A stretch of DNA of 41,215 nt from Holosporales bacterium (GTDB lineage Bacteria > Pseudomonadota > Alphaproteobacteria > BNTO01), in the NCBI GenBank assembly GCA_031265645.1, contig JAISCJ010000144.1, positions 1-41,215 of the forward strand. Direction: 5' to 3'. Shown in pieces: positions 8,073 to 16,334 of the stretch (positions within the stretch are counted from its first letter, which is position 1; the number at the start of each line of letters is the position of its first letter). The position numbers and the translations under genes are program-made. The notes under the pieces are model-generated. The model saw only the letters and a program-made list of their open reading frames with translations, did not search any database and was not told where the DNA came from.

Positions 8073-9881
8073 CTACTTCGTCAATTTCTTCAAAAGTATA
8101 TGAACTTCCCGCAATTGCTGTTCTGATACGCTACTTGGAGCCTTCATCATCAGATCTTCTGCTTGCTGATTGAACGGAAACGCAATTACTTCACGAATGC
8201 TTGGTTCATCCGCTAGCAACATCACAATGCGGTCAATTCCTGGAGCACAGCCGCCATGTGGAGGCACACCAAATTTAAAAGCGTTGATCATGCCTGAAAA
8301 TCTTTCATCCACACTAGAACGCTCATATCCTGCAATTTCGAATGCTCTGTATAGTGTTTCGGGATCATGATTGCGAACTGCACCGCTTGATAGTTCAATT
8401 CCATTGCACACGACGTCATATTGAAACGCCTTGATTGCGAGCGGATCACTATTATTTAGCGCATCGAGCCCACCCTGAGGCATCGAAAACGGATTATGAG
8501 AGAACTGAATAAATCCAGTATGATGATCTTTTTCATACATTGGAAAATCGGTGATCCAGCAAAATTCGAAACGATCCTCTGCAATCAAGTTAAGTGTTTT
8601 TGCAATTTGCGTCCGAAGCATTCCGGCGTATTTTGCAGCAGTGTCAATGTTCGCATCTGCCACAAAAAACACGGCATCCGTTTCGTTTGTGTTCGCCAGC
8701 GAATATAACTGCTGCAGTCGTCCTTCTGTCAAAAACTTTACGATTGGTCCCTTCGCCCCACTGCTTTCTCTGACGATGTATCCCAGCCCAGGCATCCCAT
8801 TTTCCTTTGCCCAACTGTCCAACTTTTCAAAAAAGCTTCGTGGCTGCGAACTCGCATTTTGCACGTTAATGGCACGTACCGCGCCCCCTTTCTTCAAAAT
8901 ATTGTCAAACGCTTGGAACGCACTATCTGCGAACGCTTCGTTTACATCGGCAATTATTAATGGATTCCTCAAGTCGGGCTTATCCGTGCCGTACTTTAAC
9001 ATTGCATCGCTGTACGAGATCTGAGGGAATGGCATTTGCGAAACAGAACGTCCACGTGCGAATTCGGTAAACACACCATGCAGCACAGGCTCTATTGCAG
9101 CAAACACGTCAGCTTGGGAAGCAAATGCCATTTCGAAATCGAGCTGATAAAACTCTCCAGGAGAGCGGTCTGCGCGCGCATCCTCATCTCGGAAGCAAGG
9201 CGCAATTTGAAAATATTTATCAAAACCCGCAACCATCAGCAACTGTTTAAACTGTTGAGGCGCTTGCGGTAGTGCATAGAATTTTCCTGGATGAATGCGA
9301 CTTGGTACAATATAGTCCCTAGCGCCTTCTGGAGACGACGCTGTTAAAATTGGCGTTTGGATTTCCATAAAACCACGATCGATCATGTGTCGACGCAGAT
9401 ATGAAATGACCTCTGATCGCAAAATAATGTTTGAATGGACCTTTTCTCTGCGTAAATCCAAAAACCTATACGTTAAACGCAAGTCTTCTGCGCAGTCTAA
9501 ATCCTGGTTTATCGGGAAAGGAAGGGGACTCGTACCAGCTAGCAAAACAACTGACTGCGCAACGACTTCAATTTCTCCCGTTGCAATCGACGCGTTAATC
9601 GTTTCTTTTGATCTACGCACTACTATGCCCTGAACCTGTATTATCGACTCACTTGGCAAGCGTTCTACTATCGAAAAACATTCGCTTTCTGGTTCAAATA
9701 CACATTGGGTAATTCCGTAGTGATCCCGCAAATCCACAAACATTAGTTTGCCGTGGTCTCGTTTCCGATGCACCCACCCTGCTAATGTTACCTGGTCGCC
9801 TTCATTTCCTGCAGTTAACCCTCCGCACGAATGGGTTCGAAACGATGTTTTTAACGATCTCTCGCGCATACAGCCCGCCAT
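8073..9881 (-). CDS. aspS: aspartate--tRNA ligase, probably non-discriminating (Asp/Asn)
   Basis: This is a class II aminoacyl-tRNA synthetase of the bacterial type, 602 residues. The N-terminal OB-fold is GWVHRKRDHG and on. Motif 2 includes CFRDEDARADRSPGEF, and motif 3 is GGCAPGIDRIVML. The residue after RKRD is histidine (residue 43). E. coli AspRS, which is specific for tRNA-Asp, has leucine here, while non-discriminating enzymes such as that of Pseudomonas have histidine. I infer that it also makes Asp-tRNA-Asn for conversion by GatCAB; the second specificity position was not aligned with certainty. An alternative ATG four codons in would give MRERSL. It is the first gene of the aspS-recJ pair. 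Confidence 0.96.
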   Translation of the reverse strand: MAGCMRERSLKTSFRTHSCGGLTAGNEGDQVTLAGWVHRKRDHGKLMFVDLRDHYGITQCVFEPESECFSIVERLPSESIIQVQGIVVRRSKETINASIATGEIEVVAQSVVLLAGTSPLPFPINQDLDCAEDLRLTYRFLDLRREKVHSNIILRSEVISYLRRHMIDRGFMEIQTPILTASSPEGARDYIVPSRIHPGKFYALPQAPQQFKQLLMVAGFDKYFQIAPCFRDEDARADRSPGEFYQLDFEMAFASQADVFAAIEPVLHGVFTEFARGRSVSQMPFPQISYSDAMLKYGTDKPDLRNPLIIADVNEAFADSAFQAFDNILKKGGAVRAINVQNASSQPRSFFEKLDSWAKENGMPGLGYIVRESSGAKGPIVKFLTEGRLQQLYSLANTNETDAVFFVADANIDTAAKYAGMLRTQIAKTLNLIAEDRFEFCWITDFPMYEKDHHTGFIQFSHNPFSMPQGGLDALNNSDPLAIKAFQYDVVCNGIELSSGAVRNHDPETLYRAFEIAGYERSSVDERFSGMINAFKFGVPPHGGCAPGIDRIVMLLADEPSIREVIAFPFNQQAEDLMMKAPSSVSEQQLREVHILLKKLTK

Positions 9882-10010
9882 AATCTTTTTCCTGGGCAGA
9901 TTATAACGCAGACGCCAAACATCGCCAAACCTTAGTCGTAATATGAGAGATACAAAATTGAAATATTTTACGTGAATTTTATTCGCTAATGAGAGATAAT
10001 CCCGGATTTG

Positions 10011-10037
10011 CTCCTGAGCAGCTTATCCACTCAGGAG
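10011..10037. terminator. hairpin downstream of tlc
   Basis: CTCCTGAG (10011-10018) and CTCAGGAG (10030-10037) form an 8-base-pair stem, flanked by outer AGAGAT/ATCTCT arms. It lies 14 bases beyond the tlc stop. The T-run (TTTT) is on the plus-strand side, so as a terminator for minus-strand tlc it is imperfect. It may instead stabilise the tlc mRNA 3' end. Confidence 0.45.
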
Positions 10038-10050
10038 TTTTGATCTCTAG

Positions 10051-11604
10051 TTAGGCTCCAGTTGAATTATTAGTTAGCTCTACGAATTTTTTATTTAGGC
10101 CAAAAACCGACAAGAACCATAACGTTGCAATTAGCAATATAACTGGCCCCAAAATAGGCGTTAGCGCCAATAACGTTGCTTCACCGCCAACAATTGCAAG
10201 TAACGCGGACACGATACCTGCGCCTCCAGACTTTCCAAGCCGTCCCCCTACAACCTCGATTGCGGCTTGTCCCTTGCCTTTCAGTTCTGGATCCAGCGGA
10301 ATGTACGCCATTTGCTTTGTAGAATCAAACAGGGAGTATTTTGTCCCTTTAGAACACACATTTTGGATCAATCCCACGCCGACTGTTAGCATAACAACCG
10401 TCGTGCTCAATAATCCGAGATGTATGGGCTCAAATGGTCCAGTGACTCTAGTGTAGTTAAGCAAAACGAAGAAGATTGCACTCGTCGCTAAAAACATTAT
10501 CGGCGTAACTAGTGCAGCAAAACGCCAGGAACAGCGACGCAAAATATTCATTCCTATCACCGTGAACACTATGGTGAATATCCCTGTGCAATTGCTCAAA
10601 GTCGCCATCATTTCCTGGTATGCATTTCTGTCTGGGAAAGCAATCTTAAGCTGGCTTTTCCATATTAACTCCACACAAGGCATGCAGATATTGTACCCAA
10701 GAACAATCATCAGCAATAAGCCTAAGTACGAGGACCTGAATATGCACTTAAAGCTTTCTCCAATCGATAACTTTAGTTTGGTTTTCTTTGTCTTTACTTG
10801 TGATTGGTCAAATAACTTTGGATCTGTTAATACGTGGCGTTGCATCCAACTGTACAAGTACATGATTATGCAACACGCGAAAAGGATACATATTGTAATA
10901 AATCCGAGATTTTCTACATATCCGTCATTATACCCTAGGGTTGTTCCATTGTTTTTTGCTGAACGCCCTATCCATGAACCAATCTTTAAGCAAGCTGCAG
11001 AGCATATTAATCCAACGTTTCCGATCAGTCCATAAAAAGCATAAAACCGTTTAGATTCGTTCACTTTAGTTGTAGCGTTTGCAAACTGCCAAAATAGCAC
11101 GCCAATAGCAATGCTGCCCCAAAGTTCTGACATTATATAATACAGGCTATAGGTCCAGTTCGCAACTGCGGCAACGGGCCAAAATAGCCCTGCAGGAAGA
11201 CTGCTGCGCCACGCGTCAATTGTCTCTGGGGAAGCATGTAACACTGGGCCGAGAGGACTAAGTACGAATCCAAACAATGCAAAGAACGACATAAAAAACA
11301 TAACCAGCGTATAGAAAATCTTTTCGCTGCTCATTATGTTTGCTATTTTCGCGTAAACAAGCATGAAGATCATTGCGCAGGGAAGAACGCCACCTAATTT
11401 AAGGAAGCTCAACACTTCTGCGCCGCTTCTTGGGGCATTTACGACCAATACGTCCTTCGAATCTCGCATTAGCGTGTAGTTAAACAGAATGAACATCATC
11501 ATCAACCCCATAGGGATGAATTTTTTCATTTCGTGATTGTGAATCGGCCACAAAATATTACGTAAGCCAGTAAACTCCTGATCTGGTTGCTCTTTAGCAC
11601 TCAT
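10051..11604 (-). CDS. tlc: ATP/ADP translocase (nucleotide transporter, Tlc/NTT family)
   Basis: The product exchanges bacterial ADP for host ATP across the inner membrane, or moves other nucleotides, as in Rickettsia and Chlamydia. From the ATG at 11604 it is 517 residues, as expected for Tlc. The sequence is almost entirely membrane segments (about 12). It has the family block YTLMRDSKDVL near the N-terminus and KYSLFDSTKQMAYIPLDPEL, then GGRLGKSGG, in the C-terminal half. The frame stays open to 11808, but that extension (RICRQRNQ and on) does not look like a Tlc N-terminus. An AGAGAGA-type site precedes ATG 11604. Substrate specificity within the NTT family cannot be read from sequence. 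It is the strongest marker of an intracellular life style here. Confidence 0.95.
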   Translation of the reverse strand: MSAKEQPDQEFTGLRNILWPIHNHEMKKFIPMGLMMMFILFNYTLMRDSKDVLVVNAPRSGAEVLSFLKLGGVLPCAMIFMLVYAKIANIMSSEKIFYTLVMFFMSFFALFGFVLSPLGPVLHASPETIDAWRSSLPAGLFWPVAAVANWTYSLYYIMSELWGSIAIGVLFWQFANATTKVNESKRFYAFYGLIGNVGLICSAACLKIGSWIGRSAKNNGTTLGYNDGYVENLGFITICILFACCIIMYLYSWMQRHVLTDPKLFDQSQVKTKKTKLKLSIGESFKCIFRSSYLGLLLMIVLGYNICMPCVELIWKSQLKIAFPDRNAYQEMMATLSNCTGIFTIVFTVIGMNILRRCSWRFAALVTPIMFLATSAIFFVLLNYTRVTGPFEPIHLGLLSTTVVMLTVGVGLIQNVCSKGTKYSLFDSTKQMAYIPLDPELKGKGQAAIEVVGGRLGKSGGAGIVSALLAIVGGEATLLALTPILGPVILLIATLWFLSVFGLNKKFVELTNNSTGA

Positions 11605-12000
11605 ACATATTCTCTCTAGAAAAAACAAAAAACACGGTGCGGCGTATTTAATACGCGTCCCACACACACGAAATTCAACCGCGAGAGGGTAGCCCCGTTG
11701 ACTCCTTCCACCACACGCATTCCCCTCCCAACCGAAGATCGCAACCATATACACTTGATTGCGCTGACGACAAATTCGAAATGGATAAAACGTAATGAAA
11801 GCAAACAAACCCGTTTATCATTCTAAGAGAGGAATGAGAAAATATCAAGATTGTGGCGTTTTTCTGTTCCAGGCGACCAGGGCGTTTAGTTGTTGAGAAA
11901 TAACGTAAAAACTCACTCTAAACATTATTGTTTTCAGCCGATAATGTATTGGTTCAACGAAGGTGTGATTATTTTCACTTTTAGCAGCGATACTATCGCA

Positions 12001-12085
12001 GTATTGAACGTCGACTAATGTCTGTCGATTATTGCTTTTGAATTATGTTAATTTATTAAGCTGGCGGAAACAGACAGTAGTCAAC
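12001..12085 (-). repeat. dispersed palindromic repeat R1, copy D (inverted)
   Basis: Read on the minus strand it gives CTGTCTGTTTCCGCCAGC, a short AT stretch, AATTAACATAATTCAAAAGC and ATCGACAGACATTAG. It thus agrees with copies A, B and C over about 70 bases. The CTGTCTGT and ACAGACA arms are complementary. Confidence 0.82.
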
Positions 12086-12148
12086 AAACTTCATGAGCAA
12101 GTTGCAACAAACTCATGACTCGATATAACTAAAATACCTTAGCTATGA

Positions 12149-12190
12149 CTTGATATTATAGGGCTTGGATACATGAGAATGTTAATATCA
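12149..12190 (-). repeat. internally deleted R1 derivative
   Basis: On the minus strand the left end GATATTAACATTCTCA plus TGTATCC is followed directly by AAGCCCTATAATATCAAG. These match the left end of R1 copies B and C and the right end of copy A, without the GCCAGC..AAAGC core. It lies 4 bases beyond the phosphoesterase stop codon. Confidence 0.5.
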
Positions 12191-12193
12191 GCG

Positions 12194-13714
12194 TTATGAC
12201 CCAGAATAGTCAATCGGATCAGTAGCTTCGTATTCTTTTATATCGACCATCCTGAGTACAACCTTTAAAAGAAGTTTTTGATCGTAATTTAAACAAGTTA
12301 AATCATCAACAGCCTTCGAATTTGCCACTTCGCAATAAAACTTTGCACGACGTTTAAATGAAGTAGCAGCATTGCCATTATTATCTTTTAAGGCAAAAAG
12401 GCACAACGCTTCTCCATTGGCGCCTGCTCCCCCAGCACGACAACGTATAATAACCTCCTTGCCATTGCTTGCAGTTATTACAAATGGTTTTTCGATGACA
12501 TATTCCACATGCTCGTGACCGCCAGCTATAACTATGTTCAACCGTCTTAAAATTTCTTCATCTATTCCTGCTGCTCCAGGAAAGAGCCGAGATACTTGTT
12601 CAAAAAACGCAAATACCCTTAAATAATAATCATGAGCAACAAATACTACAAACAAAGGCCCGTTCGGATTACGACGAGCTAACTCACATAAAGCCTCTTT
12701 TAATGAATGCCACATATGACTTGCGACAATATTAATTTTGCCTTCTTCTTCGTCTTCAGTTACGCTGTTCGAACGCACATATTTATTTTTATCGTATTTA
12801 TACTTTATACTCTCGGTCTCTCGTCCTTTATTCCACCTGTTTCTGTTAAAATTTTGAAAAGCACGAACAAATATTTCATCACAAAGTAGCCCGGTTAAAT
12901 TTGCATTCTCATGGCAACTTCCATAATTCAAGCAATAAGGAAAAATCACAGTATTCCCACCAATAGCGTATTTTTTCATGCTCCGCTTCAGAGGTTCTTG
13001 GAAAAACTCTTTTGACTCAATTAATATATTAATGTCTTTATCGTACGCAAATGCTAAGAAGTCTTTAAGGTGTTCTGGGTACTTAACATCATGGTTTCCT
13101 AAAGTAATATACAATCTTCTATCACAAAGAAAGTTCAATACTGCTAGAAAATCTTGTAACCGTTTCGAGCCTAAACGCAGCCAATGAGGACTAGTCTCGG
13201 CATCAGCAAAGCGGTCTTCTAAATCTCCAGAAATAACAACACAAAAATTAGGATTAACTTTACGAGCATGAAAAACGTACATTAAAATGGCCGCATAATG
13301 AGCGCTTATTCCATGAAGATCCGCAAAATGAATAACGTAAGGTGAGGTACAATTCTTAGCAAATAACTTAATACTCTGCCGTGCTTTTTCTCCAATCCGA
13401 TCTTTGCCTTCTTCAAGACGAGGAGTTGTGGAATACTTAATTAAAATGTCCTTACTTTTAAAAGCGTCAGGAAGTGGGATCCGAAAAAGAGGAATCAATA
13501 CTGCATATGTTGAAGATGCCCTCTGTTCACCTTCGTGTGCTGTAAAAAAAAAGCTTTCATTCGCATACTTATCCGTAGTAGAGTAAAGTCTATCGTTTTC
13601 ATCCAATCTAAAGCTTACAAAAGATTTTTCAACGTCAGCAGCAGTATTCCCCAGCTGCATATCAATAAAAAAAGAACACATTAGAGAAAAGATTACACTT
13701 TTAGAATAAGCCAC
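12194..13714 (-). CDS. exported calcineurin-like metallophosphoesterase
   Basis: The five metal-site motifs of the calcineurin-like phosphoesterase fold are in order: DLH (132-134), GDLED (163-167), GNHD (206-209), AHD (360-362) and GHEH (399-402). The enzyme should therefore hydrolyse a phosphomonoester or diester using two metal ions. An N-terminal hydrophobic stretch (SVIFSLMCSFFI) suggests export. No 5'-nucleotidase C-terminal domain is visible, so the substrate is unknown. The total length is 506, with a charged loop (about 295-325). The start is a GTG at 13714 with no clear ribosome site; internal ATGs at codons 12 and 19 are alternatives. It is more AT-rich than the neighbouring recJ and aspS, and stands alone between repeat-rich spacers. 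Confidence 0.85.
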   Translation of the reverse strand: MAYSKSVIFSLMCSFFIDMQLGNTAADVEKSFVSFRLDENDRLYSTTDKYANESFFFTAHEGEQRASSTYAVLIPLFRIPLPDAFKSKDILIKYSTTPRLEEGKDRIGEKARQSIKLFAKNCTSPYVIHFADLHGISAHYAAILMYVFHARKVNPNFCVVISGDLEDRFADAETSPHWLRLGSKRLQDFLAVLNFLCDRRLYITLGNHDVKYPEHLKDFLAFAYDKDINILIESKEFFQEPLKRSMKKYAIGGNTVIFPYCLNYGSCHENANLTGLLCDEIFVRAFQNFNRNRWNKGRETESIKYKYDKNKYVRSNSVTEDEEEGKINIVASHMWHSLKEALCELARRNPNGPLFVVFVAHDYYLRVFAFFEQVSRLFPGAAGIDEEILRRLNIVIAGGHEHVEYVIEKPFVITASNGKEVIIRCRAGGAGANGEALCLFALKDNNGNAATSFKRRAKFYCEVANSKAVDDLTCLNYDQKLLLKVVLRMVDIKEYEATDPIDYSGS

Positions 13715-14042
13715 ATATTGCCACGAAAATCTAACTTATAGAGATACTGTATATTCTATCTGCATAGGCGTCAACTGCAACGCCAGAACCAACAGGGCGG
13801 ACGCATGAAGCTTATTTTGCGCGATAAAGCAGGCCACGCTTTTGTTTATTTTGTAGTTTTTTTTTCATAAAACTGACACAGTTTTTTAGTTTTCTTTGAA
13901 TACAGGCAATCCACGGTAGTGGAAGAACCAGGTTCACGATTTTATAACAAGTATCGGAACAACATTTGGCGCAGTATTGGCAAGCAATGCTGCAAAATCA
14001 GCGTTTTTTTAACGGCTTTGCCGAAAATCAGCCAACGATTAA
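13715..14042. other. 328-base spacer between bioD and the phosphoesterase gene
   Basis: No gene is seen. It contains a run of nine T near 13857-13866, a small hairpin CGGCTTTGCCG (14013-14023), and two AATCAGC words around it. On the minus strand no T-run follows the hairpin, so it is not a good bioD terminator. The promoter of the phosphoesterase gene presumably lies at the left edge (an AT-rich TATACAGTATCTC stretch on the minus strand). Confidence 0.4.
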
Positions 14043-14732
14043 CTAGTTTCGCAAATGTCTTAATATTTCTTGAGGAAGTGCGGTGTTAAAAATAGTTTGC
14101 GAAAGATTGCGTTGATCCCAAGAGAAAACGTGCAACACTCGCACGCCTGAAAAATGCTCTATTGTCGGGATGAGGCTTGAACATCCGTTTAAAATAATAC
14201 CAATAATATTAATTCCCCGTGCATTTAGCGCCTCAATTGTTAAATAAATGTGATTTTGAAATCCTAGCTTTGATCGCGCCACAATAATCGCATTGCAATT
14301 TGCCTGTTTAATTAAGTCCGCCATAAAAAATCCCTCCGAAATTGGCACCAATGCGCCACCAGCGCCTTCGATAATGGCGCCATTCGGAATTTTTTCCAAA
14401 ATATTGCGCGGATCAATTTTTATATGTTCGGCATTCGCAGCGTCATATGCGGATAACGGTGCTTTTAATTTATAAGCCTCTGGAATTATTTCAGTAGACG
14501 GCGATATCCTGCGTACTGTCTGCGAATCTGAATCATGCCCAGTTTGCACTGGTTTCCAATATTTCGCGCCACTGTGCAGGCAGATCCATGAGGAAATAAT
14601 TGTTTTTCCGACGTTGGTGTCTGTACCAGTAATAAATATATTTGATCGCGCGTCTTTTTCTAACACGCCTGAGTCTGAGGCATTAGAAAGAAGATTATTT
14701 GATTCTGATGTTTTCGAAAGGAGTTTATTCAT
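14043..14732 (-). CDS. bioD: dethiobiotin synthetase BioD
   Basis: BioD closes the ureido ring of dethiobiotin from 7,8-diaminopelargonate, CO2 and ATP, the next-to-last step of biotin synthesis. The protein has the P-loop ITGTDTNVGKT at residues 35-45, then KPVQTGHDSD and IEGAGGALVPI, all characteristic of the family. At 229 residues it is of normal size, with about 30 extra Ser/Asn-rich residues before the P-loop. Its ATG overlaps the bioC stop by four bases (ATGA), so translation is probably coupled. The C-terminus ILRHLRN is the same as that of the unrelated protein ending at 28679 (see findings). bioA, bioB and bioF are not in this window. Confidence 0.94.
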   Translation of the reverse strand: MNKLLSKTSESNNLLSNASDSGVLEKDARSNIFITGTDTNVGKTIISSWICLHSGAKYWKPVQTGHDSDSQTVRRISPSTEIIPEAYKLKAPLSAYDAANAEHIKIDPRNILEKIPNGAIIEGAGGALVPISEGFFMADLIKQANCNAIIVARSKLGFQNHIYLTIEALNARGINIIGIILNGCSSLIPTIEHFSGVRVLHVFSWDQRNLSQTIFNTALPQEILRHLRN

Positions 14733-15469
14733 GCTTCGATTCGGACAAACAGCGTTTTATATTCCAGCACTACAGGCTTTTTATTATTTTTAAAAACAAA
14801 TGCATTTCTGCTGCTGCCCTGAACATGTGCACCAATATTTTTAAAATAAAGCGCAGCCATATATGGATTGGCGAAACTTTGTAGGTAGTCTTTCTCTACA
14901 AAACTTGTTATTACCGAATGTTTTTTTAATACCAATGAAATTTCTTCTCGCGTAGCATATGCACTTGCAGGAAATACTCCTTCGAGCAAGCAATTGAATT
15001 TGCTAAAACTTCCCTTGAGCAGCGTCGAAAAAACAATACAATTCGTGTGTCGCAACATTTTGAGAATAAATGCTTCAAAATCGTGAAACCATTGTATTGC
15101 CAGATTGGATATGACCAAGTCATAGTGTTCAGAAGAATTATCCCACACGACTGATTCTAATGTCTGCGCGGATGAATTAGAAAGACGTTTATTAAAATCG
15201 TACGTTTCCGCATCACACAGCAAAACCTGTGCATTCGGATACCTCCCCTTGCAAAAGCGAACCATTTCAGAAGAAACGTCGCACAGTGTATATTCAGCAT
15301 CCCCATAGCGCGCCATAAGGGCACGTGACACAAAGCCAGTGCCACAGCCCACATCAAGGACAGAAGAAATCTGCTGCGTAGGCAGGACACACGTGTCCAC
15401 AAGGTCGATTGCGCACTGATGCTGAATCGTCGCATGCGCCTCGTATGAATCCGCATCTGTAAAATTCAC
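14729..15469 (-). CDS. bioC: malonyl-ACP O-methyltransferase BioC
   Basis: BioC methylates the free carboxyl of malonyl-ACP so that the fatty-acid machinery can build pimelate for biotin. The SAM-binding motif LDVGCGTGFVSRAL lies at about residues 38-51, and DLVISNLAIQWFHD, typical of BioC, at about 112-125. The 246 residues match the family. The start is a GTG at 15469 that overlaps the TGA of a preceding 40-codon ORF. bioD follows with a four-base overlap. The bioC-bioD pairing makes the assignment more secure than the methyltransferase motif alone would. Confidence 0.88.
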   Translation of the reverse strand: MNFTDADSYEAHATIQHQCAIDLVDTCVLPTQQISSVLDVGCGTGFVSRALMARYGDAEYTLCDVSSEMVRFCKGRYPNAQVLLCDAETYDFNKRLSNSSAQTLESVVWDNSSEHYDLVISNLAIQWFHDFEAFILKMLRHTNCIVFSTLLKGSFSKFNCLLEGVFPASAYATREEISLVLKKHSVITSFVEKDYLQSFANPYMAALYFKNIGAHVQGSSRNAFVFKNNKKPVVLEYKTLFVRIEA

Positions 15470-15588
15470 AAACGCCCCTGCCTCAAAAAATTAGTGAGGG
15501 CGTTGTTGCAATTCGCCAGTAAATGCGCGCACACACGACGGCCAGCATCACAAGCCCCCACGCCCCACACAGCAATGTCATCAAGCAC
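15466..15588 (-). CDS. small ORF (40 codons) coupling frr to bioC
   Basis: I do not recognise it. A GTG overlaps the last base of the frr TAG (TAGTG), and the TGA overlaps the bioC GTG (GTGA). The frame thus fills the frr-bioC gap exactly and is tied in at both ends. The peptide is Ala/Cys/Asn-rich and ends ALTNFLRQGRL. It may be a translational-coupling leader, the remnant tail of a lost bio gene, or chance. The tight junctions are the only evidence. Confidence 0.3.
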   Translation of the reverse strand: MLDDIAVWGVGACDAGRRVCAHLLANCNNALTNFLRQGRL

Positions 15589-16157
15589 TACACGGCCATT
15601 ATTTCTTTTTGTTTTTTTTCTAACATCGCATCAATGTCTCTTATGTGCGCATCCGTAATTTTCTGACTTTCGTCACCTAAGCGATGTGATTCATCTTCCG
15701 TTACCGCCCCGCCCTTCTCGCTTTTCTTTATCCAATCCATAGCATCCCGGCGAACGTTCCTTACTGCGATTTTTGATTCCTCTGCGTATTTTGCTGCAAC
15801 TTTGCTCAATTCTTGGCGACGTTCTTCTGTTAACGCTGGCATTGGGATGCGAATCATTTGCCCATCCACTGAAGGATTTAAGCCCAAGTCAGAATCCCTT
15901 ATTGCTTTTTCTACGGATTTTACAGCGCTTCTATCCCAAACCTGTATGACAAGCGTGCGAGCATCTGGAGCCGCAACCGTTCCAACTTGTTGAATGGGAA
16001 CAAGCGAGCCGTACATGTCTACTTTTATCGGGTCAAGAAGGCTAATTGACGCTCGGCTAGTTCGAATCCCTTGCAATTCCTGCGCTAATGCGTCGACAGA
16101 ACTCTGCATGCGAGAGTCAAAGCTTGATAATCGAGAATCCACGTGATCTTTCGACAT
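15588..16157 (-). CDS. frr: ribosome recycling factor
   Basis: RRF, with EF-G, splits post-termination ribosomes. The frame is open to 16205, but the ATG at 16157 has AGGAG nine bases ahead and begins MSKDHVDSR, giving 189 residues (usual about 185). Family blocks are ELQGIRTSRAS near the N-terminus, IRIPMPALTEERRQEL in the middle and AVRNVRRDAMDWIKK in the three-helix bundle. In most proteobacteria frr follows tsf-pyrH and precedes uppS. Here it is instead followed by the small ORF and bioC, so the usual context is broken. Confidence 0.95.
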   Translation of the reverse strand: MSKDHVDSRLSSFDSRMQSSVDALAQELQGIRTSRASISLLDPIKVDMYGSLVPIQQVGTVAAPDARTLVIQVWDRSAVKSVEKAIRDSDLGLNPSVDGQMIRIPMPALTEERRQELSKVAAKYAEESKIAVRNVRRDAMDWIKKSEKGGAVTEDESHRLGDESQKITDAHIRDIDAMLEKKQKEIMAV

Positions 16158-16334
16158 AAAATTCACTCCTACGTATTTTGAGGCAAGATAGCAATCCTCC
16201 CCCATTATGTAAAGTTCTGCGCCCGAAGCAAACTTAATTCGTGCTTAATTTGTGTCATAAAAAAGAGAGTTTTGTCGGAGCACCTTCGCAAGTCTTGTTT
16301 TTTTCTGCTAGTATGCCTCAGTTACCCTCCTGCT

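Larger units (their letters stand above)
11605..12193. other. 589-base spacer upstream of tlc
   Basis: The first 200 bases are the probable tlc leader, open in the tlc frame but not credible as coding. At 11987-11999 there is a short hairpin GCGATA-C-TATCGC. R1 copy D follows at 12001-12085, and a deletion derivative of R1 at 12149-12190 touches the end of the phosphoesterase gene. I see no other gene. The tlc promoter must lie in the stretch, but no unambiguous -35/-10 pair stands out. Confidence 0.5.

Noticed and set aside
8551..9024. 157-codon plus-strand frame within aspS
   Set aside because: It is the shadow of aspS, which has all class II synthetase motifs.
11605..11808. 68-codon N-terminal extension of tlc
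   Set aside because: It is open in frame but is unlike Tlc N-termini, and the ATG at 11604 has a better ribosome site and gives the usual length.
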